The translations under genes were made by a program, and so were the position numbers. Under the pieces are notes generated by a model. The model made no database searches, had not been told where the DNA came from, and worked only from the letters and a program-made list of their open reading frames with translations. From Eleginops maclovinus (taxonomy: Eukaryota > Chordata > Actinopteri > Perciformes > Eleginopidae): a DNA stretch of 64,000 nucleotides. Below are positions 1 to 35,600 of the stretch, piece after piece; the stretch's first letter is position 1; each line of letters opens with the position of its first letter. The stretch lies in contig NC_086365.1 in the NCBI RefSeq assembly GCF_036324505.1, positions 7,374,655-7,438,654 on the forward strand, in the 5' to 3' direction.

Positions 1-24513
<24,513 letters not shown>

Positions 24514-24876
24514 AGCCCTCCGATCCAGGCACAGCGTCCATGTAACACCGCCTCCAGCATCCAGCCACACCTGTCCCGCCCCCACTTCTCAGGGGCGGGG
24601 GGGGGGGGGGGCTGTTGGAGGTTTTTATGTCAGTCAGGGATTCCCTTTAATTCTGCCTGTTGCAGCCCCCCCCCCCCTCTTTAGGGATAAAAATGGCATA
24701 CGTGACAAAATCAGAGAGAGGACTTTCTCTTCTTGTCAGAAGAATACTGTCAAAGACAACTCAGCAGTCTCACTTAGACCTAATTGTGATTATGAAATTC
24801 ATATAGGATACATGCATGAATTCATTCTGTACACCTTTTTTCTCTTAAAAAGGTTCTAGTAGTAGAATTTTCACTC

Positions 24877-24882
24877 AATAAA
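24877..24882 (+). promoter_or_regulatory. candidate proximal poly(A) signal of abtb3
   Basis: Canonical AATAAA 364 bases after the stop codon. Would give a short 3' UTR. Confidence 0.45.
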
Positions 24883-27800
24883 AGCAGCTTTCTCATCATC
24901 TCTGATATGAGACTTTAGGTTTACAAACATCATCTTATGGAAGCGGATGCCATCGCAGTATAGTTTGACACATGCCAAAATATAATCCTACTATACAACC
25001 AATAAAAGTGACTCGTAGCAATGCCAGCAGACGGACTTTAGGTGGACTTATTTACATTTCTGTCACTTCTATGTTGGATACGTTTCACTGTGTTATATCT
25101 ACTGTGTGCAGAGGCCAAACTGATCACAGGAACTTCCACCGCATCCTTCACTGCAGGGCGGAAGTTTCACCGCTCAGTGAAATCTATGCTGACGTATGCT
25201 TGAAACACGGATGTCCAACTGGGAAATTAACTTGTGTTAACTCCACGAACACTGTTCTTTGCATGACACCTCCTCAACTGAGCTGCCCTGATATTGCTTT
25301 TTATGCAGAGCTTTCTTCACGGACTACTTTCGCAGAGGGGGGAGAAGGGGAAAACGCTGCTTATTAACTTTCTACCCTCTGCAAAACTGACTGAGCTGAG
25401 ATGGATTTGGATTGGCAGGGACTTTATTTAAAGCAAAGTGTAAATACGTCCTTAAAGTCATCGTGCTGGTCGTTCTTTTTGTAAACTGATGTACAGTATA
25501 CTCCCCCTCTCGTTTGGCTGATGACACCGGTCTCACTGAATGTTCTCCTGAACAGTTTGTATGTGTCTGTTGATGCAAACGTTGCATGTCTAATCTGTTT
25601 GTTTGAATCCTCCGTTTCGCTTTAGGTGTGCTTTCCGTGTAGATGGGTAGGCTGAGCAGCGTGTGGATTGTTCCGGAAAAAGACCAGTCAAAAGACCATC
25701 CATTACTTTGCTTTTTCTGACGCATTTCCTCAGATCAGGGTAGGTCACAAAGATGCATTTAAAAGTCACTTTTTGGTTTTAGGCTTCACCAGCTGAATTT
25801 CTCAATCACATCGAGGATAGGTTAAATTCCAACACACTGTAGGCACTGAATTTATTAGAGACACAGTTATTTTGACTCATACGTGTAGTGCATCCCTTCC
25901 ATTTGCTTTAACCAAACTTTCAAATTGTATGTAAATATGTATGGAAACGCCCTAAATTTCTAAGGTTCCAAGGTTTCTACTGTTACAGTAGTTAGAAAAA
26001 CGTTGCGCCTCTCGCCATGCCAAACAGACAAAATACGAACATGATTTTTCCGAAACCAAATTGATTTAGTTAAAATTGTAGGCCTAAACATAAACAAACA
26101 GGATTGTTACATTACCAAGCAGTCTCCAATGTGTCTATGTTCAGTAACATAGCTTTTTTTTTTTTAAACAAGCCTTTTTTAATTAAATACAAAATGAAGA
26201 AAAACAATTCTCTGACCGGCAGCTCCTCACACCTTGCAGCTTTGACCCTTATTAGTCATCAAATGTACAATGTATAACAACACATCTTTATATTCAACCA
26301 AAAATACAGGTCCAAATGTCAAACACCTGAGACTATTGCCATGTCAACTATTAATACAAATAAAATACTTAAAAGAAGACAAACAATAAATATTCAAATA
26401 GAGAGGCAGATCTGACAACAGCCAGTCCAAGTTTCATAACCAGGTTTCATTTGTATTCAACCTGTTTTAACAAATAATGGTTGTCACATTCAGATGTTTA
26501 TATAAATTATTAATGGGACAATGGTTCCAGGCGTTTTGTTATCTGTCTCAGGTGTGACAGTTGCTTCCTTTATATTTAGCAGTTAGAGCCAGCGGCTTCA
26601 GAATAAAGATGTGTTAATAATGTGAATCCTGGGAAACATCTGCTACTGAAATATTGTGTCTTTGATAAACTCAGTGCAGGAATTCAAACTTTTTTTCCAC
26701 ATAATAGCATTTTTCTACACACCTATCAACTTATGTGGATTATATAATGCTAATCACATCTGAGGGACCAAAATGTTAAACTGGCCACATTTCTTTTCAG
26801 CAGCAGCCTTTACCATGAGCCCAATCACCATCTGTATTTAGGAGGAATCCTTGAACCTACTGTATTTTATTGAATGTAACAATGCAACAGAGGTTTAATA
26901 TTTACAAAATGTGCAATATCTTCAGTCCAGCAGCATACCAAAAAAATGAAACATCCTTTTGTTTCCAGTGTCTCCTGTACCCTCATAATTTGTGATTTTG
27001 TTTCTACAGGAATACCACTCTACCTTTAGACAAATCTTAAAATATTGTAGCACACTCAAAATGAATAAATTATATGTATGTTAGGCCAAACAAGATTTTA
27101 ACAGAAACATATAGGCATATAACAGTTAGATTTAAGCTCTGTAAATAGTTACAGAAGGTGAAATATAGATATTATCCTACGGCTTTATTTTCTTACCTGC
27201 ATACATAGCACTATATTTTATTTTACATTCCACAGCTATTTTGTTTTACAAAAGTTATAAAAAATTATATAAAAAGATGCTTTAAAGCTTTGAAATTAAG
27301 CAATATTTACATGAAACTGTATTACAGTGAATTATATGCCACAGGATATTGAGCTACAGTATAAATGTGAATTGAACAACACATCACAAAGACAAATGAG
27401 TGACTGAAAAACCCCTGAATATAATAGTTGTGTTTATATTTTTGTGACATCCCACTGATTTTATTTTCAAATGTATTTCCCTCATTTAAAAAGAAATTGT
27501 CTAACTTGTAGGGTGCCAGTTTGTTGATTTAACACTGGGAAGCTGAAATAATCAGCATTTACCTTTATACTGAATCATCACACGTTCCCGCCTTTTAACT
27601 GAACCATGCTATTTAAAAGGTAAATGTAACTTAAAGATGCAAACCATTTTGTCTTCACTGAGATAAAAAGGTTCATAATGATGTCAAGCACTTTTTGTGC
27701 AAGTGTTACTCACACACGTTCAGAAGCATTATAACAGTGAGCTTAGACTTGTTGTGATAAACCGCAGCTGAATATGGCTTTAGAGTAAGAGAGCAAGCCA

Positions 27801-28296
27801 GAATCTTTGTTTTATTTAGTCTTAATGTGATGCTATTAAAAAGGCTAACGTTAGCTTGCCCCTGTGCTGCCATTTGATTAGAAACTGGGTCAAAGCCGTA
27901 GAGTAAATGTGGGTTTGCATGGCTGTTCTTGTTTAATGTTGTTGAGAATGTGCTTTGTACACCAGCTTTGTCAAACAACACTCTCCTCTTAGTTTGTCTG
28001 AGCATTTATTTGCCTGCGTATTTGTTCCTGGTAATAAACAACACTTCTCCTAGACGCAGTGGAAACATGCATGGGATATTCACCAGATTTCAAATCAATG
28101 AGGGGAACGGGGGGTCAACTTTTTTGCTATTATTTTTTCCTTTGATGAGAACATGTATATTGTACAAAATATATATATGAAATATAAATTATACATGGTG
28201 TGAGAAGCAGGGATGTGGTAGAGTATAACAACACAGAGGAATGTTACACTCATGCTGCAGTTTCTGTTGTTCCATGACATGCTTTTGTGGACAGCT

Positions 28297-28302
28297 AATA
28301 AA
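28297..28302 (+). promoter_or_regulatory. candidate distal poly(A) signal of abtb3
   Basis: AATAAA followed within 30 bases by 'gtaagtcttttctgg', a T/G-rich downstream element. Would give a 3' UTR of about 3.8 kb. Confidence 0.4.
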
Positions 28303-29531
28303 TGACCAGAGTTTAAACTGTAAGTCTTTTCTGGCTTTATTTATAATACCACTTCCTTAGAATGTGGACACAATTTAGGGACAACACAGATATAACAGAT
28401 AAAAGCAAGTAAAGCAATATTTCCTATGAATAAATGTATTCTTTTCCAAGGACACTGCAGCATCCGCTGAATGAAAATGTGACATATCTGGCTTGAGCCC
28501 AGCAGCAGGGTGTTTTATCGATCCTTTTACTTCCAGCGAGCAAATGACTCAAAGTACTTAAAGTCGTGACAGTGTCCTCACAGAGTCAGCGGACTGTCAC
28601 AGTGAGACTGATGAAGAAAAACAAGGTCATAAAAAGGCTTCGGGAGAATTTGGCTGTGACCCCCTTTTTGGGGATTCCTGTTTTTTTTCTGTCTGCACAG
28701 GAATAGATTGAACCAACAACAGAACTGGCCATTCATCCATGAAATAATTATACCACCTTAGCTGTGCAAGTTTAATAATTGTTCATTTATACATATGAAT
28801 AGAATAAGTATTTTGGGTAATGTCTTATTTGGCAGTAGATAGTAAGGTGAAAGTAATAAAGGTTGTAATAACATACCATTAACATTACAATAGAACACAT
28901 TGCATACGTCTGACATTTCCCTATGAGTACAACTGGAGGATGTGAAGGCACTAATGCAAACGGAAACTGAAAAGGTAATAAAAGAGTGCTAGATGGTACA
29001 TTTATTTATGCAGAATTTAGTAGATATAATATAAATATCAGAGCTGAAACACAAAGTTCATAAATCGATGAGGACTAAAAGGACAATTACATTGTCATTG
29101 CCATAACTTCACATGAAAGTAAGTGGATATACTTATTCTGATTTTACAATAACTCAAACAACACATCAGAATTCATGACATATATGGCAAAGTGGTTTAT
29201 TAATGAAAACACTTCAGTTTAGCAAATGAGAATATTTTAATTATTTTAGTTCCAGAAGACTATGGTTTAAAAATCAATTTTAGGGGTAAGTTCTTTAAAC
29301 GGCCTCTAGGTGGCAGTAATCACCAGAGCAGTTTTATGTAAGCCTGACTTTCCCCTTAGGCAGAGGAAGAAGATGTTTCCTATGCAGCCAACTCTAAAGT
29401 TTGTTAAATAATTTAAATTTGTTTTTTCTTTACTGGTTAACATATGAAATGTATCAGCAGGTTATATGAGTAAACACAGACCCGTAATTAACCGCCATTA
29501 CTGAATGGAACCAGTGTGTTTGCGTCTACTA

Positions 29532-29541
29532 CGCATGCGCA
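29532..29541 (+). promoter_or_regulatory. NRF-1-like site in the TIN2-zinc-finger gene promoter
   Basis: CGCATGCGCA matches most of the palindromic NRF-1 consensus (GCGCATGCGC). It lies 129 bases before the chosen start codon in the only GC/CpG-rich patch of this gap (about 29515-29640), as expected for a TATA-less housekeeping promoter. Confidence 0.5.
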
Positions 29542-29669
29542 CTCTGCACCACGCCGATTATCGAGCCGCCCTTCCTCCCCACCAGCTCGCGCCGCAGGGT
29601 CGGGCGGACGTTAACTCACAACAACCCCGAGTTCATTTGTCAGTCTTATTGAACATTTTCCGATATAAA

Positions 29670-29697
29670 ATGGAGAGCCCGTATCGCTGTGATAACG
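29670..29697 (+). CDS. TIN2-zinc-finger gene, exon 1 coding part
   Basis: Encodes MESPYRCDN plus one base of an Asp codon (G|AC). Donor GTAAGC. The ATG context is 'aaaatgg'. Confidence 0.75.
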
Positions 29698-32600
29698 GTA
29701 AGCCAATAATAGTTTAAACATGTATGACTCATCTTGAGTTATGGGGTTTTCTTTTGGATTGTGTGCGTCCGATTCTGAACATGGCGTATGCCGCTGTGAG
29801 ATGGCGGTGGCTTTGTGCTAAGTTACTAGCGATGTGTACGGTAGATACCATAATTAGCATCCCATTAGCTAAGCGAGTTTTAGCTAGCTGCTAAATTAAT
29901 GCATTCTGGCATTTTATCATTAGTATTATGCTTTAGCGTAACAATTTGTGGCATCTTTCTGGCATTAAGGTCAGTTAGCAACTGAAAGCTAGCAGTGTAA
30001 CCGGCTGACAGATGCTGCCTTTGAGGCTACAACTCAAACTCCATAGCAAACATTAGCTAGAGGCTCAAAATAAAAATACAAGACAGATAGCTAATGTTTG
30101 TCATTCCAGCTACAGGAAAGTCATGGCACATTACCAAAAAGGGACAACTTCCCTACTATTCCAGTTACTTGTGTTGCAAAGTAACGACTTTCGCAGTCAT
30201 CACTTGGTTTGCTGATCATGCGTGGTGAATGTAAATTACGACACAGATGCGAGTCCATGAAGGCAACCATGGCCAGGATAAACATTAGTCAGGAATATGT
30301 TAGAACATTTGCCGGAACATTTCAGTTAAGTTAAGACATTATATTAGTTGATATTGAGATAGAAATTGATATTCCTAAGTACATCTTTTTTATATATAAT
30401 AATTAATATATGTTACCCGTGTTTCATTTGAGTCAATATTTATTTGAGCTTCCATAGTAACCAGCTGTGTGTACTGTACTAGAAGCTGGCTGAAGCTATC
30501 AATTGTTTTTATAATGGTATTATCATAAACGATTAAGAAAACCAGCTTTAATTCACGTTTTGTGTCGTTAATTTTACATTAATAATAGTTGATAGACTTT
30601 GTTTACCTTTTGAGGATTTTGATTTTGAATGATCTTCATACATTCAGTGGTTCCTAATTTTGTTATTTTTAACAGCAATATACTTATTCTGTATTCCTAT
30701 TTTTATATAATTCATATCAAAAAGAGCTCAAATAAAAGGCTGTCTGCACAGATAGTAATTGTAATGAACTAAGTCAAATTAGATTTAAAGAAAAAGCTTA
30801 ACTTGAAATATGATTATTTAGATTCAGATCCTGACATTGTAAAATATTTTCCAGACTCCCCTCTTCTGCTGCCGTCTCTCCGCCTCTTCATCCCCCCGCT
30901 GCGCCTGGTGTCTGCAGCCATGTGGCAGGTGGTGCAGAGGGGCAGCGTGCAGGACTATGGAATGGTGGAGGAGTTCATCAGCACAGTTTCAGAAATTGTC
31001 CCTGATCTTTTGAACGCTGATCAGAAAGCTCAACTCCTCCTGGGACTCCGAGCCCGGGTAAGACTGAAAGATATTTTTGGTTGAGAGTTTGGCAAAAACT
31101 CTTGATTGTGTTAATATAAATGATACAAAAGAAAAACTGAAGTTGGCTTTCTCCTTTGCAGAAGTGTATCTGTCAAAACAAGGTGTAAAATATATTGTTC
31201 ATTCTAGCAGTCTCCCAAAGCTCAGTTGGTTATGACCTCATAATTCACTTCATTTACACCATAAAAAGCAAAATTATGCCAGGCAGCCTGTCAAGGTGCA
31301 GCTGATGAAGGGTTTTAATATCTCTTCTGATGGAAAATATCAGCATCACCTGCAAGGCAATGTAGGTCTCGTCTGTTGGAGTTATTAAAGATTAAAATGT
31401 TCCAGTGCTGGATCCTTTGAGTGAATGATATTTCCAGGTGCGGTGCTGTCAGATGTGTTTACCCTGAGGTGGAACTTGTGTTGCAGGTGGTTCTGGAGTT
31501 GTGTCGTGCAGAGCAGATACAAGACACAGAAACCATCGAGATGCACCTGGAGCGGATCAAGACCCTGGTTTCCACTTGGGCAGCGCAGGTAAGCTTCTTC
31601 AAATATGTTATGTGTTGCCACGTTTTTCATCAAATTATCATGTGTCTTCTTGAACTACATCTGTGCGTATTTTTGCTCCAGCCATGTTTTGCCGAGGTCG
31701 AGTTTCCAGAATCCAACTTTGCGGATCAAATTGAACTGCTGTTGAAAGACCCCGAAGAGAAGGAGAAGTTTTTCCAGGTTTGAGTTCATGTTCACTTTTC
31801 CAATGATAGGACTGATTCCTTATTTACTGAAGCAAACTTGAATTTGACAGAATATATAATAGTGGTTGAAGGCACATGAGCATTAAACCATGGTTATTTC
31901 TTCCAGGATGTTTTTCCTACGGACTTTGGGCCTGACTATGACAGTGCTCTTCAGGTGCTAATGCTGGACTTCCTCTCCAGGCTGGAGAAGCTTCTACCTG
32001 TACCTGACATCCAACAGGTAACATAAATCAGCTTAGGATACGTAGAAAAAAAAAAAAAGCTTCTTACAGCCCCAACACAATATGTTTTATAATTTTGTTT
32101 CATTTTCAAGTTAAACAGCGTAAATGTTCTGTTCATTGTGAGCACATTGCCAGTAGGAAAGGCTAACTTCCCTTTTTGTATTCTGTAAATTGTGCCAACA
32201 TATAGGGCTAAAGTGAAGGCTCACTGAATCTCACTGACTTTTAGTACTTCCTGTTTGCATTTACCCATTAATTAGAACTTTTTCACTGCCAATTTTTCTT
32301 GTCATTACTAAACCTAAGTATTTCTCATCAACATGCTTCTTCTATTCCTGTAACACTTGTACACTCATCTTTTAAGTGTTTTTTTTTTTTTGCTATACAA
32401 AAGTATGTCCAGCAGTGGCTCAGTAAGTAGGGGCTTGGACTGGGAATCGTAGGGTCGCCGGTTCAAGTCCCCGAACAGACTTGAAAAAATATGGAAAGTG
32501 GACTGCTACTTGGAGAGGTCCCAGTTCACCTCCTATACCCAGCAGTGGTGCCCTTGAGCAAGGCACCTGGCACCTCCAATCCCCCCTCCCCATTGCTCCA

Positions 32601-35600
32601 CGGGCGCTGCACAATAGCTGCCCACTGCTCCTAGTACTAGGATGGGTTAAATTGCAGAGGACCAATTTCACTGTGTGTACTCTGCTGTGTATGTGACTAA
32701 TATAATATAATAATATATTTTACGTGTAACACACAAGTTACACGTAAAATATATACCTGTCTTCAGCTACATTTTTCCTCTTTCTTTCTGTAATCTTGTA
32801 CCTCCTCTCCAGACTGCATCCATGCTCAGTGCGGTCCCGTCTGCTCTGGAGGAGTGTGTGCACTCGGTTCCCGACCCGCAGCACCTGAGGACCGTCCTCA
32901 TGTACCACACCACACTGGGACATTACGATTTATGTGGTGAGTCACCTCTGACATGCATAACAAAACCATTCTATTCAATCAGTTATAATATCATCATTTA
33001 ATCAGGTGTCTCCTGTATTTCCTGTCAGAAAACATGCTTTATTTCAATATGAGTAAGCCACTTTCATCTTCAGTCCCTGTGAGAAAAAGTGAGAAGGCTA
33101 GCTTGGACATTTCTCAGATATTAAGATAGAAACATTTAATTTAGGTACCACTAAGTGTAATTATTTACCATATTTTTCTCATCTCATTTTCTTTTGATTA
33201 AAGCTGCTAACCATAAAACTGATGGGTTTCTTATTTCCCCCACAGATGAAACTCAGAGCATTCCCTCTTCCTTTGGGAACTGCATCCTCTCCTCGTTGTC
33301 CCTCCCTCAGCTGGAGAAGGTCGTGATTGACGCCGACCAAATCCACTTACAGCCTCAGTCAGAGCAGATGCAGGGCTGCGTGACCGTGCAGGTGGAAGGG
33401 GAAACTGTGACTTTGTTGGACTACATTCAGATAGAACAGCCCTCAGGTCTGGTAGAGCCTGACGAGGAAGAGGAACGTGAAATAAACGAAGAGAAACAGA
33501 TGAGGATGTGAGTGACGCTTTAAAGCCAGCAGCATTCCGACCGCTGAAACAAAGCAAAAGGCTCCAGGTTAAGAGAAAAGCTAAAAAAGAAAGCGACTCT
33601 GCGGCAGCTAAGAGGCAAAGGAAGAAGTTCCCCAACAATAAAACGTGTCCTGTGTGCAATAAGATCTTCCTGCGGGCGGCAGCCATGAGACGACACCAGG
33701 AAACTCACTCAGCTAACCGTGAGTTCAAGTACAAGTGCGCCAACTGTGACAAGCGCTTCAGGGACCATTACGACATGAACCGGCACAACATGCGCGTCCA
33801 CGAGAAGGATGAGAACGGTACCTGCACCAAAGAGGAAGAGGAAGCCGATCCCAGCACTTCAGAGCTGTCGGAAAACAAAAACTGCGCTCTGTGCGGGAAG
33901 TATTTTGGCCGTCAAGTAGACATGGAGCGGCATATGAGGTCCCATTCAGAGGACCGGCCGTTTAACTGCTGTTTCTGTGAGAAGAAGTTCAAGAATCCTT
34001 ACGTTTTAAAGAGACACCAGCAGGAGATCTGTAAGAGCAGAGAGGTGAAAAGGCCGAAGAAGAAAGAGACGCAGCGCCCGGCTCCACAGCCACCGGCGGA
34101 AGGGTCGACGGAGGGCAAAGTGTGTCCTATCTGCAACAGGATATTACCGTGCACTGCAGACATCGCAAAGCATCTGCGATCTCACACGGAGGAGCGCCCT
34201 TTCATCTGCATTACTTGTGAAAAGGGCTTCAAGTACAAGGACACGTTGAAGAAGCATCAGATCATCCACGGTCATGAGGGGATCCGAGAGGAACAGTGCA
34301 TGACGGTGGAACAGATTTTGGCTGAAGCCGATTTATGTAACCTTGATAAAAAAGAAATCAATCTGGACGTACCTGCAGAAGCCTCTGGGGAATCTGCTTC
34401 TGTGCAAAAAGTGAAGAAAAGAGGCCCCAAAGTGTGCCCCGTCTGCTCTCGGGGCTTTGACAGTGTTAAGACTCTGAACAGGCACATTCAGTGTCACACA
34501 GAGGACCGTCCATATCACTGCATCCACTGCAAGAAGCGCTTCAAGCACATGCATGGGCTGAAAAGACACCAGATTTATGCCATTTGTCACAAGAAAATCA
34601 CCCGCTTCTCGTGGAAGAAAGAGCAGCGAGCCGGGCCCAGCCAGAGCGAGGTGACCGGCGCTGACCCGCAGCAACAGCAGGGGACTCCTCTGAAAATACC
34701 TGTGTGGTGCTCAAACTGTGGCAAACACTTTGAATACCCGTCCGCTTTGAAGGAGCACCAGGAAAACGTCTGCAAAGTAGAAATGAGCGACATCATGAGA
34801 TGTGGCGACTGCGGGAAAGAGTTCAAGAGCATGACGATGCTCAAAGTTCACCAGAGGATCCACGACCCCCTCTACTGCAAAGAGTGCGGGAAGATACTCG
34901 CCAACGATCCGGCTTTCGAGAGGCACAAGCTCATGCACCGGCCCATGCAGTGCACCATGTGCGACAAGACCTTCACTCTGCTCAGGCGCCTGAGGGAACA
35001 CTACGAGAAGCAGCACGAGTTCACCGGGCCGTTCCCATGCCCACAGTGTGACAAGACCTTCATCCAGCTCTCATACCTCGCCATCCACCAGAGGATCCAC
35101 AAGGGGGAGTTCCCGTACATCTGCAGCATGTGCCCCGAGAAGTTTAGGTCCTCCAACTGCCTGACGGTGCACCTGAGGAAACACACCGGGGAGAAACCCT
35201 TCTTGTGCTGGCAGTGCGGGAAGTGTTACCGCTCGGCCTCGGAGCTCACGGTGCACATGGGGACTCACTCCGAGGAGAGACCCTGGAGCTGCACACAGTG
35301 CGACATGGCGTACCGCACCAAGCTGCAGCTGACCAACCACGTGGAGCAGGTTCACATCGGTGTCCGCTACCCCTGCAACAGCTGCGGGAAGCAGTTCATG
35401 AAGGAGACGTCCCTGAAGAGGCACGAGCTCATCCACACAGGCGAGAGGCCGCACCAGTGCACCGTGTGCGGGAAGACCTTCCTCACCGCCAACGAGCTCC
35501 GCCTCCACAACCGGTACCACACCGGGGAGCGGCCCTACAAGTGCGAGGAGTGCGGGAAAGCCTTCATCCAGTCTGGTTATCTGAAGTCGCACATGCGCAT

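Larger units (their letters stand above)
24514..29504 (+). other. probable abtb3 3' UTR and intergenic DNA
   Basis: After the stop there are G and C runs (24597-24611, 24666-24678), then about 4 kb of AT-rich DNA without a credible gene. Candidate poly(A) signals are AATAAA at 24877 and AATAAA at 28297, the latter followed by T/G-rich sequence. TGTAAATA motifs (about 25930 and 27138) resemble Pumilio sites and would fit a long 3' UTR, but transcript extent cannot be read from DNA alone. Confidence 0.55.
32018..32812 (+). other. intron with SINE and hairpin
   Basis: 795 bases. Holds a tRNA-derived SINE (32405-32712) and directly after it an 18-bp perfect hairpin (32713-32754), which ends 58 bases before exon 6. 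Confidence 0.85.

Noticed and set aside
24972..25367. 131-codon + strand ORF after abtb3
   Set aside because: No recognisable domain, no splice support, and it lies in the likely 3' UTR. The antisense ORF 25372-25725 was rejected for the same reasons.
32455..32475. Functional tRNA gene at the B-box
   Set aside because: The head is followed by SINE body sequence and cannot form an intact acceptor stem by eye; it is the tRNA-derived part of a SINE.
33506..33513. Stop and start overlap suggesting translational coupling between the TIN2-like and zinc-finger frames
   Set aside because: The finger ORF begins with GTG, not ATG. Reinitiation on a non-AUG codon is unlikely in a vertebrate; an indel or small intron is a simpler reading.
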